From: Paenibacillus hunanensis
GTDB lineage: Bacteria; Bacillota; Bacilli; Paenibacillales; Paenibacillaceae
Direction: 5' to 3'
NCBI RefSeq assembly: GCF_014645615.1
Contig: NZ_BMMB01000017.1
Location: forward strand, 1-50,157
Length of the DNA stretch: 50,157 bases
Both the position numbers and the translations under genes were made by a program. Positions 8,680-16,686 of the stretch are shown in pieces; positions within the stretch are counted from its first letter, which is position 1; each line of letters begins with the position of its first letter. Below the pieces are notes generated by a model, which saw only the letters and a program-made list of their open reading frames with translations, did not search any database and was not told the DNA's origin.

Positions 8680-8821
8680 ACAAACAATTTGTGCATATTT
8701 ACGCCATTTTATCACGATTTATGTGACCTTTTACCTTACTGAAGTCATGTGATTTATGTAAACCGAGGTAGCTTCACATCAAAATCGCATGGTCGTGTAT
8801 ACGCTCGCAGACATTGTATAT

Positions 8822-8849
8822 CAAAACGGACGATCCAACTGGATCGTCC
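8822..8849 (-). terminator. spo0F terminator
   Basis: A nine-bp perfect stem (GGACGATCC with GGATCGTCC, 4-nt loop) begins just after the spo0F stop and is followed by GTTTTG on the minus strand. Confidence 0.8.
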
Positions 8850-8855
8850 TGTCGT

Positions 8856-9236
8856 TTAGTGATCTACACTACTGCCACGCAGACAGCGATCGACCGCTTC
8901 TCTCATTTCATCGATATCAAAAGGCTTGGTAAAATGGCTCAGTGCACCCAGATCCTTTGCCTGCTGGATAATATCCAGTTCTCCATACGCTGTCATCATA
9001 ATGACATGGATATGCGGATGTGTCTGCTTGATATGGCGCAAAATCTCCAGACCATCCATGCCTGGAATTTTCATATCGAGCAGTACGAGATCCGGTACAT
9101 GCTGCTCTACAATATTCAGTGCTTCCTTGCCGTTGGCAGCCTGAAACATGTCATAGCCCTCATTAGAAAATAACTCGACAAGAAGTAGGCGAATTCCATT
9201 CTGATCATCTACGATTAGTATTTTTTTCTGTTCCAT
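8856..9236 (-). CDS. spo0F: Sporulation phosphorelay response regulator Spo0F
   Basis: This single-domain receiver takes phosphate from sporulation sensor kinases and passes it to Spo0B and so to Spo0A. The 126 residues hold the acidic pair D10-D11, the phosphorylated aspartate D54 (LLDMKIPG), T82 and K104 (TKPFD), with no output domain. The ATG follows AAAGGTGA. The place between pyrG and fba is the conserved one. It has its own terminator and a candidate sigma-H promoter, in keeping with the early-sporulation control known for Bacillus spo0F. Confidence 0.95.
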   Translation of the reverse strand: MEQKKILIVDDQNGIRLLLVELFSNEGYDMFQAANGKEALNIVEQHVPDLVLLDMKIPGMDGLEILRHIKQTHPHIHVIMMTAYGELDIIQQAKDLGALSHFTKPFDIDEMREAVDRCLRGSSVDH

Positions 9237-9356
9237 CTGTCACCTTTCCCTTCTTCGATGCTAATCGGTTTCATTAGTGCTGGTATGGATATGCAGAAGT
9301 GATGACGAGCTGCCACGGTCACTTGATCTAAAGCGTGTACAGACATGGTTGATTAC

Positions 9357-9383
9357 ATTCGCCATCCAAGCTCCGAATCCTTC
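9357..9383 (-). promoter_or_regulatory. Candidate sigma-H promoter of spo0F
   Basis: On the minus strand GAAGGATTC (9383-9375) and GGCGAAT (9363-9357) are 11 bp apart, fitting the sigma-H consensus RNAGGAWWT-N11/12-RNNGAAT with one mismatch. It lies about 120 bp before the spo0F start. Bacillus spo0F is known to use a sigma-H promoter. Confidence 0.6.
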
Positions 9384-9474
9384 CTTAGTATGAAAAATTA
9401 GACAGTGTATGTAGCGATGCTTTCCTTATATATAGGATTGGACTCATCGTGTTTAGAAACGATGATCTGGCACA

Positions 9475-9515
9475 AATAAAAACCACCCGTATCTATGTTT
9501 CCTATACGGGTGGTT
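9475..9515 (-). terminator. pyrG terminator
   Basis: A 12-bp perfect stem (AACCACCCGTAT with ATACGGGTGGTT, 11-nt loop) ends in a T-rich run on the minus strand, about 46 nt beyond the pyrG stop. Confidence 0.88.
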
Positions 9516-9561
9516 GCGCAAAATGCAATTTAACCTTATAATCGTAAACCCGGCGCTTCTT

Positions 9562-11163
9562 TTAGCCCTGGTGTTCGATGGAAGCTTTCACGAACTCACG
9601 GAACAATGGTTGCGGACGGTTTGGACGGGAAGTAAATTCCGGATGGAATTGTACAGCCAGGAACCACGGATGATCTGGCACTTCCACGATCTCAACCAGA
9701 CGACCATCTGGAGATGTACCGGAAATTTTCATACCAACACTTTCGATCTGCTCACGGTACTGGTTGTTGAACTCGTACCGGTGACGGTGACGCTCGTATA
9801 CAAGCTCTTCACCATAGCATTCCATGGCAAGGGAGCCTGGTTGCAGCTTACATGGATACAGTCCAAGACGCATGGTGCCGCCCAGATCCTCGATATCCTT
9901 CTGCTCTGGCAGCAGGTCGATAACCGGATATGGTGTAGCTGGATTGATCTCAGAGCTATTCGCACCGTTCATACCTGCAAATGCACGAGCGTACTCGATA
10001 ACGGATACTTGCATACCGAGACAGATACCGAAGTAGGGTACTTTGTGCTCGCGTGCATAACGAATCGCACTGATTTTACCTTCAATACCGCGATCACCGA
10101 AGCCGCCTGGAACCAGGATACCACCCAGACCGCCAAGCTTTTCAGCGACGTTCTCATCGGTCAGCTCTTCTGCATCGACCCAGCGAAGCTTCACATCAGC
10201 ATTCGCATGGTAACCGGCATGGGAAAGGGATTCCACTACGCTCAGGTATGCATCATGCAGCGCTACATATTTACCAACAATCGCGATTTCGACTGTTTTC
10301 TCCAGATGCTGAATACGGTTCAGCAGTGCTTCCCACTCGCTCATATCTGGTGCAGGAGCACTCAGCTTGAGGTGATTCACTACGATATCATCCAGACCCT
10401 CATTACGCAGGTTCAATGGAACTTCGTACAGGGAGGATGCGTCACGGCATTCTACAACTGCATTCGCATCGATATCACAGAACAGTGCGATTTTGGCTTT
10501 CATATCTTCAGACAGCTCATATTCAGTACGGCAAACGATCACGTTTGGCTGAATACCGATGCTGCGCAGTTCTTTTACACTATGTTGCGTTGGCTTTGTT
10601 TTCACTTCGCCAGCCGCTTTAATATAAGGAATCAGGGTAACGTGAATGTACATTACATTGTCACGACCGACATCGCTCTTGATCTGACGAATGGCTTCCA
10701 GGAATGGCAGACTCTCGATATCACCGACCGTACCACCGATCTCCGTGATAACGACATCCGAGTTTGCTTCGCGACCTGCGCGGAATACACGTTCTTTAAT
10801 TTCATTCGTGATGTGTGGGATAACCTGTACTGTACCACCCAGGTATTCACCACGACGCTCTTTGCTAATAACGGAAGAGTAAACCTTACCTGTTGTTACG
10901 TTATTGTTTTTGGACAGGTTAATATCGATAAAGCGCTCATAGTGACCCAGATCGAGGTCTGTCTCAGCTCCATCGTCTGTTACGAATACTTCACCATGCT
11001 GATACGGACTCATCGTTCCCGGGTCAACGTTGATGTAAGGATCGAATTTCTGGATCGTTACTTTTAAGCCTCTGTTTTTGAGCAGTCGGCCCAGGGAAGC
11101 TGCTGTAATCCCTTTACCGAGCGACGATACAACGCCACCTGTTACGAAAATGTACTTTGTCAC
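9562..11163 (-). CDS. pyrG: CTP synthase
   Basis: The enzyme aminates UTP to CTP using glutamine. The N-terminal synthase domain opens with MTKYIFVTGGVVSSLGKG, its P-loop (residues 9-18), and continues with the DPYINVDPGTMSPYQHGE segment. The C-terminal class I glutamine amidotransferase has the nucleophile loop YFGICLGMQ and the FHPEFTSRP His/Glu pair. The start is GTG, six bases after AGGAGGT, giving 533 residues as in Bacillus; the frame runs 49 codons further upstream through the leader without homology. It stands as a single-gene unit with its own promoter, leader attenuator and terminator. The leader carries the marks of CTP-sensitive attenuation. Confidence 0.97.
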   Translation of the reverse strand: MTKYIFVTGGVVSSLGKGITAASLGRLLKNRGLKVTIQKFDPYINVDPGTMSPYQHGEVFVTDDGAETDLDLGHYERFIDINLSKNNNVTTGKVYSSVISKERRGEYLGGTVQVIPHITNEIKERVFRAGREANSDVVITEIGGTVGDIESLPFLEAIRQIKSDVGRDNVMYIHVTLIPYIKAAGEVKTKPTQHSVKELRSIGIQPNVIVCRTEYELSEDMKAKIALFCDIDANAVVECRDASSLYEVPLNLRNEGLDDIVVNHLKLSAPAPDMSEWEALLNRIQHLEKTVEIAIVGKYVALHDAYLSVVESLSHAGYHANADVKLRWVDAEELTDENVAEKLGGLGGILVPGGFGDRGIEGKISAIRYAREHKVPYFGICLGMQVSVIEYARAFAGMNGANSSEINPATPYPVIDLLPEQKDIEDLGGTMRLGLYPCKLQPGSLAMECYGEELVYERHRHRYEFNNQYREQIESVGMKISGTSPDGRLVEIVEVPDHPWFLAVQFHPEFTSRPNRPQPLFREFVKASIEHQG

Positions 11164-11337
11164 AATATGACCTCCTAATTGGGTTTTCCAGAAATTCAAA
11201 GCAGCATGATACATAAATGAAGCCTCTGCTACACGCACGACAAGATAGGACGAATCGGCTGATTCGACCACTGTCTGATCCACGCGGTTGCAGGCTTTTT
11301 TATACAACATGCATAGGGGGATATCGCTCTAAAAAAC

Positions 11338-11372
11338 AAAAAAAGTGACACCCGTAGTGACGGGGCACTTTT
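11338..11372 (-). terminator. pyrG leader attenuator (terminator hairpin)
   Basis: On the minus strand AAAAGTG pairs with CACTTTT around an inner CCCG/CGGG stem, and seven T follow. It lies about 60 nt after the pyrG transcription start and 175 nt before the gene. The C-rich 5' arm (GCCCCG) could pair with a slippage-made poly(G) 5' end and prevent termination. Confidence 0.8.
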
Positions 11373-11427
11373 ATTATTTCAGCGTTTAATCGCTGGATAT
11401 CTATATGTTTAAAGGTTTAATTCATAA

Positions 11428-11468
11428 GCCCATGCAATAGTTTACTCTGTCGGCTTATTGTGTGTCAA
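11428..11468 (-). promoter_or_regulatory. pyrG promoter with GGGC initiation site
   Basis: On the minus strand there is a perfect TTGACA (11468-11463), an 18-bp spacer and TAAACT (11444-11439). Seven bases later the transcript would begin GGGCTTATG at 11431. In Bacillus pyrG, a GGGC start lets polymerase add extra G residues when CTP is low, which opens the leader attenuator. Confidence 0.85.
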
Positions 11469-11574
11469 GACATATCGGCAGAAAGATTTGTGCATTGTAA
11501 AATGATAGCGTTATCACGATCATGAACACATCCAGACGGCGGTTTGATGCTACACCAATCGCCTGATTATAAAC

Positions 11575-11604
11575 AAAAAACCCCGCCTGCCGGAGCAAGC
11601 GGGA
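11575..11604 (-). terminator. rpoE terminator
   Basis: On the minus strand CCCGCTTGC pairs with GCAGGCGGG over a 4-nt loop, followed by GTTTTTTG, 12 nt beyond the rpoE stop. Confidence 0.9.
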
Positions 11605-11615
11605 TCAGGAAAAGA

Positions 11616-12176
11616 TTACTTCTCTTCCTCGTTATCTTCTTCTTCGTTGTACTCTGTTTCTTCTTCTTCCTCGAAGTCGTCTTCTTCTTCCTCGTCTTCG
11701 ATTACGAGCTCTTCGCTCTCTTCATCGTTGTAGATGTCGTCATCGTCGTTTTCATCTACATCATCGTAGTTGTCCTCTTCGATCTCATCATCTTCATCCA
11801 AATCTTCCGGTGTATCATCATTGTTGAACTCATCATCTTCGATATCATCGTCGTCGTTATCATCGTTAATGATACGTGGACGTTTCGCATTCGCGATCGG
11901 ATCTTCTGCACGCTCCAGCGGATACCAGCGCTTCAAGCCCCACAGATTCGTACCTACACAGGCAAAGCGTCCGTCAATGTTCAATTCAGTGTAGAGCTGG
12001 GCGATGTATTCATTAACCTGCTCTTCGGTATATCCGCGTAGCTCAGCTACTTCCTTCATCAGGTCGCGGTAATACAGCGGTGTATTCATTTTTTTCAAAA
12101 CGGCAAAGGCCAGATCCACCATTGGAATCTCATGTACCTTATCCGGATTGATCTTCAGTTCTTGCGGTGTGCTCAC
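11616..12176 (-). CDS. rpoE: DNA-directed RNA polymerase delta subunit
   Basis: This Firmicute-specific polymerase subunit speeds enzyme recycling and sharpens promoter choice. Residues 10-95 form the winged-helix HARE-HTH domain (MVDLAFAVLKKMNTPLYYRD ... GTNLWGLKRWYP). From about residue 103 the protein is nearly all D and E (an acidic tail of roughly 80 residues), the diagnostic layout of delta. The start is GTG, nine bases after AGAGGAAG. It lies between argS and pyrG as in Bacillus, with its own terminator. Poorly matched promoter-like sequences lie upstream near 12274-12330. Confidence 0.96.
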   Translation of the reverse strand: MSTPQELKINPDKVHEIPMVDLAFAVLKKMNTPLYYRDLMKEVAELRGYTEEQVNEYIAQLYTELNIDGRFACVGTNLWGLKRWYPLERAEDPIANAKRPRIINDDNDDDDIEDDEFNNDDTPEDLDEDDEIEEDNYDDVDENDDDDIYNDEESEELVIEDEEEEDDFEEEEETEYNEEEDNEEEK

Positions 12177-12273
12177 GTACGGACACTTCCTCTCAGATCC
12201 AGTTTCAGGCTGTTTATTTCATTCCGGTCAACGCCAGCAAAGCACTGCCGGAGACGGGCATTGTTAAACTATA

Positions 12274-12332
12274 CGATACATTATACAAAATGCTGAGATA
12301 AGTTAAACCTATTTGCCTGCAAAAATCAAGTT
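12274..12332 (-). promoter_or_regulatory. Candidate rpoE promoter region
   Basis: On the minus strand TTGATT is followed after 17 bp by TTAACT, and a perfect TATAAT lies a little further downstream with TTTAAC 16 bp before it. Either or both could drive rpoE. The argS-rpoE gap of 252 bp has no clear argS terminator. Confidence 0.5.
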
Positions 12333-12428
12333 TTTTACAAAAAATAGACGATTTATCCGGCATTATCGCTCGCAGGCGCCCATTTGCGGCAAATTTCCAC
12401 AACATCGGCGCCTTTTACAAGCGGATGA

Positions 12429-14108
12429 TTACATACGATCCGGTGCAGATACGCCAACCAGACGCAGAACGTTCGCAATAACCGTACGCACGCTACCGAG
12501 TAGAGCCAGACGCGCCAGTGTCTTCGGACGATCCTCTGTCAGTGTACGCTCGGCTTTGTAGTAGCTATGCATCAGCGATGCCAGCTCATATACGTAACGA
12601 ATGAGGCGATGCGGGGCAAAGTTGTCCGCAGCGACAGCGATTTCGTTTGGCAGCTCGCCCAGCTTTTGCAGCAGGTCATACTCATGCTCGGTAGTCAGCT
12701 GACTGAAGTCGATTTCCGACAGCGCTGGCAGCTCGATGCCCTGCTCTTCTGCCTGACGGAAAATACTGCAAATACGCGCATGAGCATATTGCACATAGAA
12801 TACAGGGTTTTCGTTGGACGTGGATACAGCCAGGTCCATATCGAAGTCCAGATGAGAATCGATACTACGCATTGCGAAGAAGTAACGAACAGCATCTACG
12901 CCAACCTCGCTCATCAGATCCTCCATCGTCACGGCTTTACCGGTACGCTTGGACATTTTTACCTTTTCGCCGTCCTGGAACAGGCTAACCATCTGTGCAA
13001 TCAGCACAGTCAGCTTCTCTGGATCATTACCGAGCGCCTGCATTGCCGCTTTCATACGCGGAATGTAGCCGTGGTGATCGGCACCCCAGATATTGATCAT
13101 ACGATCGTATCCGCGGCTGTATTTGTCCTTGTGGTACGCGATGTCTGGCGTCAGGTAGGTGTATGTGCCGTCGTTTTTGATCAGAACGCGGTTTTTGTCA
13201 TCGCCATAATCGGTCGTACGCAGCCATGTTGCGCCCTCCTCTTCGAAAATCTGTCCACGCTCGCGCAGCTCATCCAGTGCGTCGAGCACCTGACCATTTT
13301 CGTAAAGTGAGGTTTCGCTGAACCAGATGTCAAAGCCAACACGGAAGGCTTCCAGGTCGCGCTTGATCTTTTCCAGCTCCTTGCTCAGTCCGTAATCACG
13401 GAAGAAGGTGGTACGCTCGCTGGAGGACATGGAGAGCAGGCTGTCGCCCTTTTCCGCTACCAGTTCACGTGCAAAGCCCTTGATGTCTTCGCCATGATAA
13501 CCGTCCTCTGGCATCGGTACATCCTGACCCAGCTCCTGCAAATAACGCGCTTCGATCGACAGGCTCAGATTAGACACCTGATTCCCTGCATCGTTAATAT
13601 AGTATTCACGCGTCACATCGTAGCCAGCAAAATCAAGCAGATTGCAGAGCGAGTCGCCAAATGCAGCGCCACGAGCATGTCCAAGATGCAGACTGCCTGT
13701 TGGGTTCGCACTTACAAACTCTACCTCCACGCGTTGACCTGCTCCTTTAGCGATACGACCATAGTTATCACCATGCTCGTGTACAGATTCAATCACCGGG
13801 TAAAGATAGCTTTTGTTCAGCTTGAAATTGATAAAGCCTGGACCTGCAATCTCAGCATGCTCGATGCCGCTTTTGCCAGTATCCAGATTAGCGATGATGC
13901 TTTCTGCAATCTGGCGCGGATTCTTCTTCGCAATACGCGTCAGCTGCATAGCGATATTCGTCGCTAGATCACCGTGGGTTTTGTCTTTCGGTACTTCAAG
14001 CGCAACTTCCGGCAGGTCTTCTACGCTCACGATATCGGCTGCCAGTACAGCAGCACGAACGGCTTCCTTTACGGAATTGCGGCTTTGTTCCAATGGATTA
14101 GCTGTCAT
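12429..14108 (-). CDS. argS: Arginyl-tRNA synthetase
   Basis: This class I synthetase charges tRNA-Arg. It has an N-terminal additional domain (about 1-110) and a Rossmann core with the HIGH-type signature HLGH (141-144) in NPTGSLHLGHARG. The KMSKS-type loop is KMSKR (384-388). An all-helical anticodon-binding domain ends in RLVGVSAPDRM. The ATG used here follows AGGAGG by 11 bases and gives 559 residues; 22 further in-frame codons upstream look untranslated. It follows the DUF1934 gene by 90 nt and precedes rpoE, the standard order in Bacillaceae and Paenibacillaceae. Confidence 0.96.
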   Translation of the reverse strand: MTANPLEQSRNSVKEAVRAAVLAADIVSVEDLPEVALEVPKDKTHGDLATNIAMQLTRIAKKNPRQIAESIIANLDTGKSGIEHAEIAGPGFINFKLNKSYLYPVIESVHEHGDNYGRIAKGAGQRVEVEFVSANPTGSLHLGHARGAAFGDSLCNLLDFAGYDVTREYYINDAGNQVSNLSLSIEARYLQELGQDVPMPEDGYHGEDIKGFARELVAEKGDSLLSMSSSERTTFFRDYGLSKELEKIKRDLEAFRVGFDIWFSETSLYENGQVLDALDELRERGQIFEEEGATWLRTTDYGDDKNRVLIKNDGTYTYLTPDIAYHKDKYSRGYDRMINIWGADHHGYIPRMKAAMQALGNDPEKLTVLIAQMVSLFQDGEKVKMSKRTGKAVTMEDLMSEVGVDAVRYFFAMRSIDSHLDFDMDLAVSTSNENPVFYVQYAHARICSIFRQAEEQGIELPALSEIDFSQLTTEHEYDLLQKLGELPNEIAVAADNFAPHRLIRYVYELASLMHSYYKAERTLTEDRPKTLARLALLGSVRTVIANVLRLVGVSAPDRM

Positions 14109-14198
14109 TGTTTCACTTTCCTCCTGTATCGGCAGCTCCACAATAGAGTGTTCGGAGCTGCGCCTGTCTGCCAAGCGGCAGTTGGTACGTTGGTGCGT

Positions 14199-14642
14199 TT
14201 ATGATGCAGAGTCATGATCCGGAGATTCGTCGTTGGCTTGAATATGCAAGCTGACCTTAAAGCGTCCGCTCAGCTGTTCATGCACATACAGATCATATTC
14301 CCATGCGATATGCCCGGTTATGCCATTCAGTCCATGATGAAGAGACCGTGTATAGGTTTCCATCTCGAAACGGGTAAACGGCGATTGGTAAAAGCCGAGC
14401 AATTGCTCACCGGGACGAAAGGTCTGTTCCGACTCAACACCGCCATGACGCATAATCTTGATCTCGTCATTGCTAATTTTCACTGTGGTACGAATCTCTT
14501 GCTGAGGCGGCTGCGGAGGCTCGGCATAACGGATGTACAGGTTATTGCCTTTTGCAAATACCTGACCGACCATATGCGTCGTACCAACCTCTCCATCCTG
14601 CTCACTTCTCAGCGTTAGCCGCACCTCATTAGTTTCCGTCAT
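14199..14642 (-). CDS. DUF1934 (YwiB-like) beta-barrel protein
   Basis: This 147-residue protein of the DUF1934/YwiB family probably folds as a calycin-like beta-barrel; its role is unknown. The alternating strand pattern and motifs such as LTLRSEQDG, YIRYAEPP, TTVKISNDEIKIMRHGG and YDLYVHEQLSGRFKVSLHIQ fit YwiB. I start it at the ATG after GGAG (nine-base spacing); 40 upstream codons in the same frame look non-coding. It is always found just upstream of argS in relatives, and here too (90-nt gap), so the two are probably co-transcribed. The family call rests on pattern and neighbourhood. Confidence 0.85.
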   Translation of the reverse strand: MTETNEVRLTLRSEQDGEVGTTHMVGQVFAKGNNLYIRYAEPPQPPQQEIRTTVKISNDEIKIMRHGGVESEQTFRPGEQLLGFYQSPFTRFEMETYTRSLHHGLNGITGHIAWEYDLYVHEQLSGRFKVSLHIQANDESPDHDSAS

Positions 14643-14909
14643 CTGTCCAGCTCCATTTCGGATATTCCTTCGGCTTGGCTTGCTAATATAGAACATTTTC
14701 ACGATAAATTCAATAAGCGCACTCCTTCTTATTGTACCATCATATGAAGCGGAAAGCCGCAATTTCCTTGAAAAAGTTCAGTCTGACTTCAATCTACGCT
14801 TCGGCTGCTGATAGCGATTCATACAGTGCCTGGCGACACCAAAAACCAGCAGCACAGCCAGAAACGGCAGAACTGCTGGTCATAATCTAATATAGCTGTC
14901 ATCTATCCG
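14643..14909. other. Short gap between the DUF1934 gene and speE
   Basis: The gap is non-coding. A TACAAT that could be a -10 for the DUF1934-argS unit is present on the minus strand near 14735, but no good -35 accompanies it. Confidence 0.4.
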
Positions 14910-15743
14910 TTAAGACTTACAAAGATCCTCGACAAATTTGGGCAGCGCGAATGCAGCCTTGTGCAGACGCGGGGTATAATATTTATTACTATCCATTTCT
15001 GGAATAGAGGCTTCATCCACTTCCAGCGGGTCATACACCTTGCTACCCATAGTAAACGTCCACAGCCCGCTTGGATAAGTCGGAATATTCGCTGTGTATA
15101 CACGTACGATCGGGAATATCTCTTTGACATCGCGGTTAACCTGACGAATCAGATCGGCCTTAAACCATGGATTGTCCGTCTGCGCGACAAAGATACCATC
15201 TTCCTTCAACGTTTCGTAAATGCCCTGGTAAAAGCCTTTTTCAAATAAAGGCGCCGCCGGGCCTACAGGCTCGGTTGAATCGACCATGATCACATCGTAC
15301 GTATTTTTATGTTCAATGATATGCATATAGCCGTCCGCTACGTGCACCTCGACGCGCGGATGATCCAGCTCGCCAGCGATCTCGGGTAGATACTTTTTGG
15401 AGTATTCAATCACCTTACCGTCTATCTCGACCAGTACGGCCTTCTCTACCTCTGGATGCTTGAGCACTTCGCGAATCACACCGCCATCGCCGCCACCCAC
15501 GACAAGTACATGCTTCGGATTAGGGTGCGTATGGAGCGCGGGATGAGCGACCATTTCGTGATAGACAAATTCATCCTTAACCGTCGTCATGACCATGCCG
15601 TCAAGCACTAGCATGCGTCCAAACTCCTCGGTATCGATCATGGCGAGATCTTGAAATTCGGTTTGCTCGGTCACAAGTGTCTCACGAATTTTCGCTGTAA
15701 TTCCGAAGACAGGGGTCTGCTTTTCCGTATACCATAATTCCAT
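14910..15743 (-). CDS. speE: Polyamine aminopropyltransferase (spermidine synthase)
   Basis: SpeE transfers an aminopropyl group from decarboxylated S-adenosylmethionine to putrescine. The 277 residues match Bacillus SpeE (276). A short N-terminal beta-domain starts MELWYTEKQTP. It is followed by a Rossmann core with the nucleotide loop VLVVGGGDGGVIRE, acidic VEIDGKVIEYSKKYLP, and the active-site segment IMVDSTEPVGPA. The second of two close ATG codons is chosen because AAGAAGGT is seven bases before it and only one base before the first. In Bacillus speB follows; no speB is present here. It is divergent from mpg. Confidence 0.95.
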   Translation of the reverse strand: MELWYTEKQTPVFGITAKIRETLVTEQTEFQDLAMIDTEEFGRMLVLDGMVMTTVKDEFVYHEMVAHPALHTHPNPKHVLVVGGGDGGVIREVLKHPEVEKAVLVEIDGKVIEYSKKYLPEIAGELDHPRVEVHVADGYMHIIEHKNTYDVIMVDSTEPVGPAAPLFEKGFYQGIYETLKEDGIFVAQTDNPWFKADLIRQVNRDVKEIFPIVRVYTANIPTYPSGLWTFTMGSKVYDPLEVDEASIPEMDSNKYYTPRLHKAAFALPKFVEDLCKS

Positions 15744-15814
15744 CTGCATGACCTTCTTTCCTGATATAGTTATACACATCCATATCTAATAGGTAGCCAT
15801 TCCAACTCACTCGA

Positions 15815-15843
15815 ATTATACGCGATATCCCGGGGGACTGCAA
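15815..15843 (-). promoter_or_regulatory. speE promoter (sigma-A)
   Basis: On the minus strand there is TTGCAG (15843-15838), a 17-bp spacer and a perfect TATAAT (15820-15815), about 70 bp before the start of speE. Confidence 0.7.
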
Positions 15844-15881
15844 AAGCAAAGCCCTTCTATAGCGCGAAAGGAGACACACAT

Positions 15882-16526
15882 ATGACCATTCAAGAAATCG
15901 TTCAATTACCCGCACTCGAAGCAGCCCCTCGACTGCTGGGACAGATCATTAGTCGTATTACGCCTGCTGGAGAGATTCGCTGTCGCATCGTAGAAACGGA
16001 AAGCTATGGCGGTGCCGAAGATAAAGGCAGTCATGCCTATGGCAATCGCCGTACGGCTCGCACCGAAATGATGTTCCGACAGGGCGGAATCGCTTATGTA
16101 TATCTGATCTATGGCATGTATCATTGTCTGAATGTGGTCACTGGTGCCGAGGATGATCCGCAGGCGGTGCTTATTCGTGCAGTAGAGCCGCTGGATACAA
16201 AGGATGAGCAGCGGATGCTGGCATTGCGCAATGTTCCGCTGAACCGTAGACGTACCCTCTGTAACGGCCCGGGCAAGCTGTGTCTTGCATTGGATATCGA
16301 TAAGTCATTCAATGGCGTCCAGCTACTGGGGAGTGGTGGCACGCTACGGCTCGAGGAAGCCAGCGATTCTCTGGAGACGGAGATCGAATGCGGCCCGCGC
16401 ATCAATATTGATTATGCGGAGGAATATGCTGCCAAGCCGTGGCGATTTTATATAAAGGATCATCCTTATGTATCCGCCAAAAACAGCAATCCGCTCGCCT
16501 ATATTCATCCGCTGGATGCTCCGTAA
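15882..16526 (+). CDS. mpg: 3-methyladenine DNA glycosylase (AAG/Mpg family)
   Basis: This base-excision repair enzyme removes alkylated and deaminated purines. The 214-residue protein follows the AAG fold. RIVETESYGG carries the catalytic glutamate E40 and the base-stacking Y42; H51 is the counterpart of human AAG H136. The RTARTEMMF loop and the YVYLIYGMYHCLNVVT strand complete the core. AAGGAG precedes the ATG by eight bases. It is a lone plus-strand gene facing speE's promoter and converging on the GGDEF-EAL gene. The sequence after MMF (RQGG) is unusual, since PPG is more common there, but nothing essential is lost. Confidence 0.9.
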   Translation: MTIQEIVQLPALEAAPRLLGQIISRITPAGEIRCRIVETESYGGAEDKGSHAYGNRRTARTEMMFRQGGIAYVYLIYGMYHCLNVVTGAEDDPQAVLIRAVEPLDTKDEQRMLALRNVPLNRRRTLCNGPGKLCLALDIDKSFNGVQLLGSGGTLRLEEASDSLETEIECGPRINIDYAEEYAAKPWRFYIKDHPYVSAKNSNPLAYIHPLDAP

Positions 16527-16642
16527 GCAGATGGTTCGTTCGGGCAGAGCTCATGGATCAACTATAACGATAATGACCGTGTTGCTCATATCGCTATGGT
16601 GTACGGTGCTGTTTTACGGGTGCTCCAGCGCTTGTCTCTGCA

Positions 16643-16686
16643 CAAAATAAAAGCCGCAGACAAAGTAATTTACTCTGCCAGCGGCA
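16643..16686 (-). terminator. Terminator of the GGDEF-EAL gene
   Basis: On the minus strand GCCGC...GCGGC encloses further pairing (GTAA with TTAC), and TTTTATTTTG follows. The stem overlaps the stop codon of the gene. Confidence 0.8.

Noticed and set aside
12360..12425. Large inverted repeat (AGGCGCC with GGCGCCT) as an argS terminator
   Set aside because: The loop is long and no T-run follows on the minus strand; a role as terminator is not supported.
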